A stretch of 45,385 nt of DNA from Acidobacteriota bacterium (GTDB lineage: Bacteria > Acidobacteriota > Terriglobia > Bryobacterales > Bryobacteraceae), in the NCBI GenBank assembly GCA_947470805.1, contig CANIVU010000071.1, positions 1-45,385 of the forward strand, written 5' to 3'. The position numbers and the translations under genes are program-made. How positions within the stretch are numbered: the stretch's first letter is position 1; the number at the start of each line of letters is the position of its first letter. A model generated the notes under the pieces. That model worked only from the letters and a program-made list of their open reading frames with translations, searched no databases and had not been told where the DNA came from. Shown in pieces: positions 1-8,900 of this stretch.

Positions 1-375
1 GTCCGGAATCGGCTGGCTCGGTGCTTCTTCCCATTCACCCGCAGGGTGAATCTCCATCCCTGGATTGTCTTCCCACATCCCTCCCAGTTTCAACATCTTC
101 CGCCAAAATGCAACTCGGAGGGCTCAGCCGACTGCCGGATTTAGGTTTAACCAGAGCCCCGCCGGTCTCCCCTGAGACTTGATCGCCGTGGTTTTCGCGA
201 TATTGTGAAATAACTGGTTCGATCCTGTTTTTCGAGAAAGGGGGAATTCGTGGAGCCAGATGGGTTGCTGAACCTGCTTCATCGCATAGCCGATCTTGCC
301 CGCGCTCCAAAGACTAAGCGAGGGCAGTATCCGGCCGAAAGGTCCGCTTATTAGCCGATACTTCTCTTAACCGTT
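1..375. other. Non-coding or unrecognised left edge
   Basis: No gene can be supported here. A minus-strand open frame spans 35-310, but its translation has low complexity, no recognisable motif and no ribosome binding site, so I treat it as chance. I see no repeat or RNA signature. Confidence 0.4.
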
Positions 376-771
376 ATGCGCAGGTTGCAACTGGGCGCCG
401 CACCGTACTCCCTGAATCGGATAGAGTTTGAATCGTGTGAGCGCGATTTTGCCCGCCTATACGAAATGGCATACGGTCAGTCGACCGATGTATCCACTAA
501 GGTGAGCCAAGCGTTTTGGTACCTTGGCGCAGGTACTCCTCAGATTTGGCATTTCGAATCGCCCCGTGGAAGTGAGGCGGAACTGGATCGCTTCAAAGCC
601 GAGCGGAAACAGGTCAAGTCGGCATCGTCGTTGGCTAGGGTTGTAGATCATGCATACTTCGGAGAATCGGATTGGCGACTGCTTTGTGATCCGTACGCAC
701 TTCAGTCACTCATCGCATTCACAATAGAATGTCATTTCGTAGATATTCGGGATGCGGTTCGTCGCTTCTAA
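376..771 (+). CDS. Hypothetical protein, 131 aa
   Basis: I do not recognise this protein. It is a soluble-looking 131-residue product with no signal peptide or membrane segment, a balanced residue mix, and two short aromatic-rich stretches (around residues 47-60 and 97-105). The ATG at 376 is the first usable start: an in-frame stop lies about 20 bases upstream, and no clear ribosome binding site precedes it. It sits 79 bases before the truncated GIY-YIG-like gene on the same strand, so the two may once have been co-transcribed. Base composition is lower in GC than the genes beyond 17 kb, which suggests accessory DNA. Coding status is inferred from open frame length and composition only. Confidence 0.5.
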   Translation: MRRLQLGAAPYSLNRIEFESCERDFARLYEMAYGQSTDVSTKVSQAFWYLGAGTPQIWHFESPRGSEAELDRFKAERKQVKSASSLARVVDHAYFGESDWRLLCDPYALQSLIAFTIECHFVDIRDAVRRF

Positions 772-850
772 CGGCAAATCCGGCGAGCATGAGGCGTTGC
801 TACTGGTATTTCTGTGGCTTTAGTAGATCTGCAGAGACTTCAAACACAAT

Positions 851-1282
851 ATGATGCAATCCTTTAGCTGTGCGAGTGTTGGTGATGCACCTAAGTCCCC
901 AGGAATCTATGCGTGGTATGGGCGACTGGACATCGGAGATAGCGACTACCTTCGCCACTTCGATGGTGAACGTGATTTAGGCGAGCTGCGTTTTCGAGCG
1001 CTACTGGCTCGAAACAGCCAGAGGTATGATTTGCCGGATATGCATGTTCGCCTTACGAGTTCCTTCGAGGCGGAGTGGCATGCTACCTGTACCGAAGTGA
1101 CCTCTGATTCGTTTATCAAGATTGTTTCTGGCGCGATCGAGAAACGGTTCATGTCCACTTGGGGGAAACTTGTAATCAAGATGTTGCAGTTTTTGGCTCC
1201 CTACGCGGCCCATTCTGCCGCTGGCGATTCCGACCAAGCCAAACAGCAATCCGAAGGCAAGGCGAACAGGATTCCGGCGTGA
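851..1282 (+). pseudogene. GIY-YIG-like nuclease family protein, 3' end lost at an IS21 end
   Basis: The start of the protein carries a PGIYAWYG motif near residues 18-25, followed by a charged segment, as in a family of GIY-YIG-like proteins of unknown role. Family members I recall run on well past 200 residues and carry the YIG half of the motif later. Here the recognisable part stops near base 1195, after a hydrophobic segment ending LAP. The remaining roughly 28 codons (to 1282) read into sequence that looks like the end of an IS21-type element. The gene is therefore probably truncated by that insertion, with the rest deleted. The family call rests on one motif and is tentative; the truncation is inferred from the change of sequence character and the istB remnant next door. 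Confidence 0.45.
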
Positions 1283-1299
1283 AGCCGAACAGCAATCGG
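1226..1299. repeat. Two direct repeats at the putative IS21 terminus
   Basis: The units at 1226-1253 and 1270-1299 share gattcc, then aagcc(a/g)aacagcaatc, starting 44 bases apart. Placement just beyond the istB stop fits the terminal transposase-binding repeats of IS21 elements. A related half-site (gttcggcttcg) occurs near 1338. Confidence 0.5.
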
Positions 1300-1456
1300 A
1301 GCAAAGCGACGCTGGTGTTTTGATTGTGGGATAAGTGTTCGGCTTCGTCAAGAAACCGACTCACCGAAACTGCCTCCGGAGCGAAGCGGAGGCCGGAATG
1401 ACGGAGCAGGAAAAGGGGCTCTGGGAAAGGGGCGGAGCCTCTTGCCACGCTCAGCG

Positions 1457-1745
1457 CTAAGCACCGCCGGCCGGGTCTTTTCCGGCCGGTTCCTCGCCCT
1501 TGCGCTTCTTCCGCATGGAGGCCCCGCGCATCTCGATCCGGTGTGCGTTATGCACGATCCGGTCGAGAATTCCATCGGCCACAGTTGGATCTCCGATCTG
1601 CTCATGCCACTTGCTCACTGGCATCTGCGAGGTCAGAATCATCGATCTTGCCTGATACCGGTCCTCGCAGATTTCCCAGAAATCGCGTCGTTCAGATTCC
1701 TTCATCGGCGCCATCGCCCAATCGTCGATCACCAGCACATCGATA
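1457..1745 (-). pseudogene. istB: istB fragment, IS21-family helper ATPase (C-terminal part)
   Basis: The translation contains the Walker-B-like segment LVIDDWAMAP followed by RRDFWEICEDRYQARSMILT, SQMPVSKWHEQIGDPTVADG and ILDRIVHNAHRIEMRG. This is the characteristic second half of IstB, the AAA+ helper that activates the IS21 transposase. The N-terminal half with Walker A is missing: upstream of codon IDVL (near 1745) the reading frame runs into the 3' flank of the protease gene. No partner istA is present in the window, so the fragment is dead. The C-terminus is intact, with a basic MRKKRKGEE tail. Confidence 0.85.
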
Positions 1746-2339
1746 GCAGGGTTACCCACGCTTTTCAACGAACAGAAGCGCCGGATGCCGGCCTCATTAC
1801 TGTTCCACCCGATTTCGTTTCGATTCCCTGGCCGCGCCGGGAGAGGCGGGATCGGCCTCTTCGGGGCCCACCAGGAGGACATCGCCCTGCTGGATGACTT
1901 GATATTGCCTTGGGGTTTCGAATGCGGGTGCGGCGGGAGCGCTGAGTGAATTTCCGCCGCGGTTGCGCGCTGTCATCGGTGCGGGGCCGCTAGCGCTGGC
2001 TAGCGTCGCTCCGCTCACGGTCCAGGTGCCCGCCTGTTTCCAGGATTGAATGACACCGGTGTTGTCGACCGCCTGCAGGTAGATGTTTCTGGATCCGGTG
2101 AAGGCTGTTTTGAACTGCAGGTTGTAGTTGATCGACAAGGTGTCGACGGTTGAGGTTCCGCCTGAACCGACACCTCTTAGCACGCATTGGCTGTTTTCCA
2201 CCTGGGCCGCGCTTCCGCCGACCAGTCCGAACCATCCCGAGGCATCGTCCTTCAACAGGAAGAAGGCGTTCGATGCCCGGTCGTAGTGGATAAAGCAGGC
2301 GTTGAAGCCGTTCAGTCCGGCATTCATGACGAACTGCAC
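1746..2339. repeat. 594-bp direct repeat, copy 1 (3' end of protease gene)
   Basis: This copy aligns without gaps to 5355-5948 at an offset of 3609 bases, with only scattered substitutions. It begins at gcagggttacccac, about 50 bases beyond the stop codon, and ends abruptly at gaactgcac inside the coding region. It encodes the last C-terminal domain and the C-terminal tail of the protease. Confidence 0.9.
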
Positions 2340-5306
2340 GAAGGCAATCGTGTTGGCACCGTCGGCATCCCTCACTCCAGCGGAGAACGTCTGGAAGGGT
2401 CCGTTTCCACTCAGCGGGGCGAAGGAGGTGATCTCGACAGCGCGAGCATCGCCGGAATCAGAAGAGCTCCCGACCTCCTGCCAATCGCTGACCAATCCAA
2501 CGTTGTCACCGGCCAGGAGATAGGCGGTTTTTGTTCCTGCGAAACCGGTTCTGAAGCTGACATCCAGGTTGATCGTCAAGTCCGTACCCGCTTTGCTTGA
2601 CCCGCTGGCGGCGCCATACAGTGTGCACTGGGAGTTGCCGACGGTGTTGGGCGTTCCGCCAAGGAGGCCAAACCAACCGGTGGCGGTGTCATTCAGTAGA
2701 TAAAAGACGTTTGCCGTTGGATCGTAGCTGACATAGCAGCTGTTTTGCGCCACTAATCCCGCCTTACTGAAAAGGAATTGGGAATAGAGAACACTGTTCG
2801 CCGATGTTGCATGACGGACAACATAAGAAAACACCTGGCGGCCACTGGATCCTAGTGCCGGGGTGATGCCGACAGGTTGAGCTCCTGCTGTTCCGGCCTG
2901 CGTTACAGATACGGTGCGTCCCCCGATCAGGAGTGTCCCGGTCCGGCTCGAAGCACCTGGATTGGGGGCAACATTGTAGACAACCTGACCGTTGCCCGCG
3001 CCGCTGAGACCCGCGGTGATTGAAAGCCATGCGCTTTGGGACTGCGCTGTCCACGATAATGCAGATGGTGTTACGCCAACCGTGATTCGCTTGCCGGAGA
3101 TACCAGCGGCCGGCGCCGATGCAGTCAGGGCTGAAAGTGTGACATTCGTGGGCGAAACCACTTGAATGGATGCGGTTACGGGCAGGGCCGTGGCACTGAT
3201 ACCGTACCCGGTTCCTGCCAGCGCGACGTAGTTGGAGTAGGTTCCCGGGGTACCGGAGGCGATGTATGGCACCGTACCCGTCACAGCCGCTCCGGGCGCC
3301 AAGGAGCCGATACTAACTACTAAAGGCGTAAGCGTTCCCAAGGAGCCGGTCTCGTATGCCGCCGTTAAGGCGGACAAATCGCCGAGATTGCGAAATGTGC
3401 AGGCGAGCGAGAACGCAGCACCGGCAACAACGGCCACCGGGGCCACGCAATCCGACTGCAGAAGAATCCCGCTGGCTGGCTGGAAGCCTGCTTCGGAAAG
3501 TGCCATGGCAAAGGGCTCTGTGAAGCCATAGCCGCCGTTGAAGGAAGTAACCCTTATTGCGACGGCTCGATCGGTTAGTGTGGCGGGAACGGTAATTTGC
3601 TCTACGTTGCCTGTAGTGATGGCCGAAGTGGCCAGTTCAATGCCGCTAGCAATATTGTAGGCGCGGAAGTCCAAATCCCGCACAAAAGACGCATTGCCCC
3701 GTACAAAACGGTTCCAGGTGAGGGTTCCGTAGAGGGCTTTCGTCGCCGGCAGAACCCCTTTAAACAGCGCCAGGGAACCTGCCTGGGTTCCTAAAGAGCC
3801 GTTCGAAACATTTCCGGCCTGCTCGACTGCACGGGAAATATTTGCGAATCCCCAACCGGTTGCGGCATTCCATCCATACGTATCGGTGGAGTTTAGCAAG
3901 AGTGCCTTCAGTCCGAGCTTGCCAAGACCAGTGCGTTCGCGCAAGACGGCGGCGGCTCCCGCAATATGCGGGGCGGCCATCGAAGTTCCGGATTCCAATC
4001 GGTAGCCGGCGCTCAGGTGGGAAGTGGAGGCGATGTTTGAGCCGGGCGCCGCAATGTCGGGCTTGAATCTGCCTCCGATTGTGGGACCACGGCTGCTATA
4101 GTTGGCGACGCTGGCGAGGGCGCGGTTGGTACTGCCGAACGTATCCATGGCCGCGACGCTGATGGTGTTATATGCGGTTCCAGGCGAAGTCACAGAGAAG
4201 GTGGAGGGCCCCAGATTTCCGGCAGAATTCACCCAAAGCAGGTCATACGTTTCCACGTACTGGTCGATTAGCCGGGAGTACAGGTCATCTTCAACGAGCG
4301 GGGCACCCCCATTGGAGTTGTTGACAATTCGAACTGGAGGGGTAATCGAAAGGGTCGCCTGTACGGCCAGTAACGGATCAAAGACAGTCGAAGTGCCATT
4401 CGAGCAGGAAATTTTTGCGATATATAGATTGGAAAACGGCGCCGCCCCCCAATAGCCAGGAAAACTATTCGTCCCAGCAGAGCCGATGATACCGGCGACA
4501 TGTGTTCCGTGCCCGTTGTAATCGAAGAAGGATGCGCGCTCCTGCGCGCTGCATCCAGAGTTCGCATCCAGAAAGACACCACCAAGCACTCTGGTCCCGA
4601 AGGCCGGATGATTGAAGTTGATTCCAGAATCCAGGATCAGGACCGATTGGCCGAAGCCAAAGTAGTTCAAGCTCCACAGCGAGTACATTCCGAGAGCGGG
4701 CATGGAATTGATGATGTGGGCTTGCTGCGGCTCGTCCAGTCCTATTTCCGCAATTCGTGGATCCTGCTCCAGTTCAGTGACGGCCGCAGCTGGCAAGTCG
4801 ACCCGCATTATATTCAGCGCGTGCATGTTGCGGATTGACTGTCCGCCGAGGCGCTCCAACTCGGCTGTCATCTCGCGCTGAATGGGTTCTGTCCTGTCGC
4901 GAGCCTCCCTTAAGAGCTCTTGCCGGAACTGCACCGTGAAGTCATTTTCGGCCAGGATAGCCCGCTGTACCTCTTGCGTTCGTCCGGCGGTCCGGCTTGT
5001 CGAGATGTTGTGGGCAATGGAGTCCAATCGAAGCCGATGCCGCTCCTCCAGAGCCCGTCTTATCGTGGAAGCTGGTTGTTCCGACAGAACGACGATAAGC
5101 GGAAGGACTTCGCCAGGATCAGTAGCAATTTTTCTTCGCAGTTTCTCACTGACCCTGGGTATCTCGGCCGGCTGGTGTCTCCGGCCCGACGACACTGGTG
5201 GCGCGTACGGCTCCACGTTTTCAGTTTTGGGAGGCACGGACTCTTGGGCCACTAATAAAAAAGACGACATCAGACTAATCCCGAGGGCAATCCTATCCAT
5301 TTTCAT
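1797..5306 (-). CDS. Secreted subtilisin-like serine protease (S8) with BACON-type and repeated C-terminal domains
   Basis: The product is a 1169-residue exported protease. An N-terminal signal peptide (about residues 1-20) is followed by a propeptide-like region (about 60-195) and an S8 catalytic domain. Its catalytic Asp226 is in ILDSGINFNHPAFG, His266 in NGHGTHVAGI, Ser442 in SGTSMAAPHIAGAAAVL, and the likely oxyanion Asn is Asn364 in NSAGN. A BACON-like beta domain (about 718-805) follows, then two copies of an unnamed domain of about 150 residues carrying FYLLND/FFLLKDD, GWFGL and NSQC motifs. The C-terminal copy is almost identical to that of the neighbouring BACON protein. The role is probably extracellular protein breakdown; substrate unknown. 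The ATG at 5306 lies in a small inverted repeat and lacks a strong ribosome binding site; an ATG two codons in is an alternative. Confidence 0.93.
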   Translation of the reverse strand: MKMDRIALGISLMSSFLLVAQESVPPKTENVEPYAPPVSSGRRHQPAEIPRVSEKLRRKIATDPGEVLPLIVVLSEQPASTIRRALEERHRLRLDSIAHNISTSRTAGRTQEVQRAILAENDFTVQFRQELLREARDRTEPIQREMTAELERLGGQSIRNMHALNIMRVDLPAAAVTELEQDPRIAEIGLDEPQQAHIINSMPALGMYSLWSLNYFGFGQSVLILDSGINFNHPAFGTRVLGGVFLDANSGCSAQERASFFDYNGHGTHVAGIIGSAGTNSFPGYWGAAPFSNLYIAKISCSNGTSTVFDPLLAVQATLSITPPVRIVNNSNGGAPLVEDDLYSRLIDQYVETYDLLWVNSAGNLGPSTFSVTSPGTAYNTISVAAMDTFGSTNRALASVANYSSRGPTIGGRFKPDIAAPGSNIASTSHLSAGYRLESGTSMAAPHIAGAAAVLRERTGLGKLGLKALLLNSTDTYGWNAATGWGFANISRAVEQAGNVSNGSLGTQAGSLALFKGVLPATKALYGTLTWNRFVRGNASFVRDLDFRAYNIASGIELATSAITTGNVEQITVPATLTDRAVAIRVTSFNGGYGFTEPFAMALSEAGFQPASGILLQSDCVAPVAVVAGAAFSLACTFRNLGDLSALTAAYETGSLGTLTPLVVSIGSLAPGAAVTGTVPYIASGTPGTYSNYVALAGTGYGISATALPVTASIQVVSPTNVTLSALTASAPAAGISGKRITVGVTPSALSWTAQSQSAWLSITAGLSGAGNGQVVYNVAPNPGASSRTGTLLIGGRTVSVTQAGTAGAQPVGITPALGSSGRQVFSYVVRHATSANSVLYSQFLFSKAGLVAQNSCYVSYDPTANVFYLLNDTATGWFGLLGGTPNTVGNSQCTLYGAASGSSKAGTDLTINLDVSFRTGFAGTKTAYLLAGDNVGLVSDWQEVGSSSDSGDARAVEITSFAPLSGNGPFQTFSAGVRDADGANTIAFVQFVMNAGLNGFNACFIHYDRASNAFFLLKDDASGWFGLVGGSAAQVENSQCVLRGVGSGGTSTVDTLSINYNLQFKTAFTGSRNIYLQAVDNTGVIQSWKQAGTWTVSGATLASASGPAPMTARNRGGNSLSAPAAPAFETPRQYQVIQQGDVLLVGPEEADPASPGAARESKRNRVEQ

Positions 5307-5319
5307 AACGCTTGTTATG
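5304..5319. promoter_or_regulatory. Inverted repeat overlapping the protease start codon
   Basis: CATAAC (5304-5309) and GTTATG (5314-5319) form a perfect 6-bp stem with a 4-base loop. In the minus-strand mRNA this stem includes the ATG at 5306-5304, so it could hinder translation initiation. The stem is short, so the effect is uncertain. Confidence 0.3.
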
Positions 5320-5354
5320 TCTCTTTCTGTTTATGCTGCTCACTGTGTTGATCG

Positions 5355-5948
5355 GCAGGGTTACCCACACTTTTCAACGAACAGAAGCGCCGGATGGCGG
5401 CCTCATTGCTGTTCCAGCCGATTTCGTTTCGATTCCCTGGCCGCGCCGGGAGAGGCGGGATCGGCCTCCTCGGGGCCCACCAGGAGGACATCGCCCTGCT
5501 GGATGACCCGATATTGCCTTGGGGTTTCGAATGCAGGTGGGGTGGGGGCGCTGAGTGAGCTTCGGGCGCGGGTGCGCGCTGTCATCGGTGCGGGGCCGCT
5601 AGCGCTGGCTAGCGTCGCTCCGCTCACGGTCCAGGTGCCCGCCTGTTTCCAGGATTGAATGACACCGGTGTTGTCGACCGCCTGCAGGTAGATGTTCCTG
5701 GATCCGGTGAAGGCTGTTTTGAACTGCAGGTTGTAGTTGATCGACAAGGTGTCGACGGTTGAGGTTCCGCCTGAACCGACACCTCTTAGCACGCATTGGC
5801 TGTTTTCCACCTGGGCCGCGCTTCCTCCGACCAGTCCGAACCATCCGGAAGCGTCGTCCTTCAGGAGGAAGAAGACGTTCGATGCGCGGTCGTAGTGGAT
5901 GAAGCAGGCGTTGAAGCCGTTCAGTCCGGCATTCATGACGAACTGCAC
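5355..5948. repeat. 594-bp direct repeat, copy 2 (3' end of BACON-protein gene)
   Basis: This is the partner of 1746-2339, in the same orientation 3609 bases away. It includes about 48 bases of 3' flank and the last domain of the BACON-repeat protein. The stop codons differ slightly: copy 2 reads one extra Gln codon before TGA, where copy 1 has TAA. Confidence 0.9.
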
Positions 5949-8900
5949 AAACGCGATCTTTGCGACACCGTCGCCCTTGCGCACATTCGCGGTGACAACG
6001 GTGCTGGCACCCGCTCCCGCCGTGGGCGTCATGGTCGTGATTTCGAGCACATTGGGATCCCCGGTGTCCGTCCAGGTCCCCATCAATTGCCAGCCACTGT
6101 TGCCGCCGTTACTGTCCCCGGCCAACTGGTACACCGACTTGGTGCCTGCAAATCCGCCGCGGAAGCTCACGTCGAGGTTGGTGCGCGTTAACTGCCCTAC
6201 CTTGGTGGCGCCACTGCCCGCGCCGTAAATCGTGCACTGGGAGTTTCCAACGGTATTTCCGGTACCGCCAAGCAAGCCGAACCAGGTGGTCATGTCGTCA
6301 TTGAGCAGGTAGAAGAAATTGGCCACCGTGTCGTAGCTGACGTAACAGGCGTTGCGGGCGTCGAGAGCCGTGCGGGTAATCAGGAACTGCGTGTATGGGA
6401 TGGATGCGGCCGAGCCCGGATGGGCGGCTGTGAACTGCAACTGTGGGCGGCCGGAACTGCCGCTGGTTTGCTCGATAGCCACAGGCTGCACGGAGGCTGG
6501 GGAATTGACGGTGAGAGACGATGTCGTGCTGCTGCCCTGCAGCGTCGCATCCCCGGCAAAGGTTACCGTGATGGTCTTGGGGCCGGTGGTGGAAGAGGCG
6601 AGCGCGCACTGGCCCGCAGCGGCGAGGCAGGTTTTTGAGGATGTGCCGTCCGATACCGTTACATTGCCGCTGACGGCGCCGGTGGTTGCCGTCACCGTGT
6701 AGCTGACCGTGTATAACTGTCCGACGATGGCCGGTGAGGGCGAGATGCCGCTAATGGTCGTTACTGAAGTCTGGCCTGCCTGGGCTGTTTGGCCGCTTTG
6801 TGTTACCAGAAACGTCTGGCCGGCGGCTGTGATTGTACCGGTCCGGGCGGACGTATTCGGGTTTGCTGTGTAGTTATACTGCAGTGTTGTGGTGTCATTT
6901 CCACTCGGTGGAGAAACTGTTAGCCAGGCCGCATTTGACGCTGCCGTCCATGGTGCGCCGGGCGAAGCCGTGAAGATGACGGCGTCGCCTCCGGAGCCGG
7001 GCCCGACGACACTTTGACTGGAGATATAAAAACCGTACTGTCCAGGAACGCCATCTTGTATGACGGGAAATAATACACCGCCTATATTCAGAGAGCCGGC
7101 ACGAGGCGTAACGCTAAAATTACCTGTTACGGCATATGTAATCGTGCCAGTTCCTGCCGTTCTGGGTGACTCTTGCAGAATGAATAGCCAATCAGGATTG
7201 TTCGATTGTACGGACCATGGATAGGTGTCTGGTATCCCACTCACGGATACGGTCCTCGTAAACTGGCAGCGACCGGGAGAAGGAATTTCTGCTGTGCAGG
7301 CCCAAAGGGGATTCCATGCACTACCTGTCGGGATATAGCCTGGTCCAAGTTTATCGGTCACAGGAGAAAGCGAAATCTGACTAGTGCCGCCAGTTTGGTT
7401 AAGTGTCATCGTCTGCCCGCCAATCGTGAGGGTGCCGGTACGGCTGTTGGCGCCTGTATTGGCGGCGACGTTGTAGGTTACTGTTCCGCTGCCGGTGGTG
7501 GAGGCGCCGGCTGTGATCGTCAGCCACGCGGCATTGGAGGTGGCTGTCCAGGCTAAGTCCGCGGCATTGGCGGTGACGGCGACGGATTTTCCAGTTGCGC
7601 CGGCGGCGGGTGCGGTGTCACTGGTGGGTGTTAGCGTTACGCTGCCCGTCAGGCCGGTTTGGGTGAGGGTAAAGGTTTGGCCGGCGACGGTGAATGTGCC
7701 TGTTCGCGATGCGACCGTCGTTGCGGCGTTATAGGTGTAGGTGAGGGTTGCTGGGCCGGTGCCATTGGACGGGGAGACGGTCAACCATGCCGCATTGCTG
7801 GTTGCGGTCCAGGTGGCATCGCTGGGGGTGGATGTGAGGCTGACGGTGCCGCTCCCTGCTGTGGCGGGTGCGGTGCCGGTGGTGCTGGCGAGAGTGTAGG
7901 CGGGAGTCACGCCGGACTGGGTCACGGTGAAGGTTTGGCCGCCGATTGTCAGTGTGCCGGTGCGGCTGTTGACGCTTGTGTTGGCGGCTACGTTGTAGGC
8001 TACTGTTCCGCTGCCGGTGGTGGAAGCGCCGGCGGTAATCGTCAACCACGCGGCGTTAGATGTGGCCGTCCAGGCGAAGTCGGGGGCGTTGGCGGTGACT
8101 GCGACGGTCTTTCCGATCGCGCCGGCTGTGGGGGCGGAGTCAGTGGTGGGTGTTAGCGTTACGCTGCCCGTCAGACCGCTCTGGGTGAGGGTGAACGTCT
8201 GGCCGGCGATCGTCAGTGTGCCGGTGCGGCTGTTGGCGCTGGTGTTGGCCGCTACGTTGTAGGTTAGTGTTCCGCTGCCGGTGGTGGAAGCCCCTGCGGT
8301 AATCGTCAACCACGCGGCGTTGGAGGCCGCTGTCCAGGAGAAGTCAGGAGCGTTGGCGGTCACTGTGATGGTTTTGCCGTTTGCGCCGGCTGCGGGGGCG
8401 GTGTCGCTGGCGGGTGTGATCGTCACGCTGCCCGTCAGGCCGCTTTGGATGAGGGTGAAGGTCTGGCCGCCGACGGTGATCGTCCCGGTTCGCGAGGCAA
8501 TGGTGCTTGCGGTGGAGTACGAGTAGTTGAGCGTGCCGGTCCCAACAAATGTGTTTGGCGACACGGTGAGCCACGGAGACCCACTCAGAGCTGTCCATGA
8601 AGCATCAGCTGGACTGACTGTCACCGCGACACTGCCAGAACCTGCGTTCGAAGATACAGAAGCCGCCGTCGGGGAAAAAGAAAAGGTCGGCGTCTTTCCC
8701 ACCTGATTGAGATTCAATGTCTCTGGCCCAAATCTCAAGGTTTCAGTTCTTGGATTTGCACTTGTGTTTTCTGTTGCGGTGTATTGAAAGATCTTACTTC
8801 CGCCGGCTTCAATAACACCAGATTGGCAACCTCCGAGTGAAAACCACCCCCCGTAACACTCGCAGCTTTCCACACTACCGCATTTTGTTGCGTGTTGGAT

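Larger units (their letters stand above)
1196..1745 (-). mobile_element. Remnant of an IS21-family element (right end plus 3' part of istB)
   Basis: About 550 bases hold the distal part of istB on the minus strand, then a non-coding tail with two repeat units (1226-1253 and 1270-1299) built on gattcc...aagcc(a/g)aacagcaatc. IS21 elements typically carry repeated transposase-binding sites at their ends, so this tail is probably the right terminus. istA and the first half of istB are absent. The inner boundary, about 1745, coincides with the start of the 594-bp repeat downstream of the protease gene. That points to a deletion or recombination joining the element interior to the protease region. 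The outer boundary, about 1196, cuts the GIY-YIG-like gene. Confidence 0.6.

Noticed and set aside
35-310. Minus-strand frame of 91 codons at the left edge
   Set aside because: No recognisable motif or start signal, and composition unlike the neighbouring genes.
7430-8460. CRISPR-like array in the repeated stretch
   Set aside because: The repeats are 261-264 bases long, coding and in frame, without short spacers. They are BACON protein domains.
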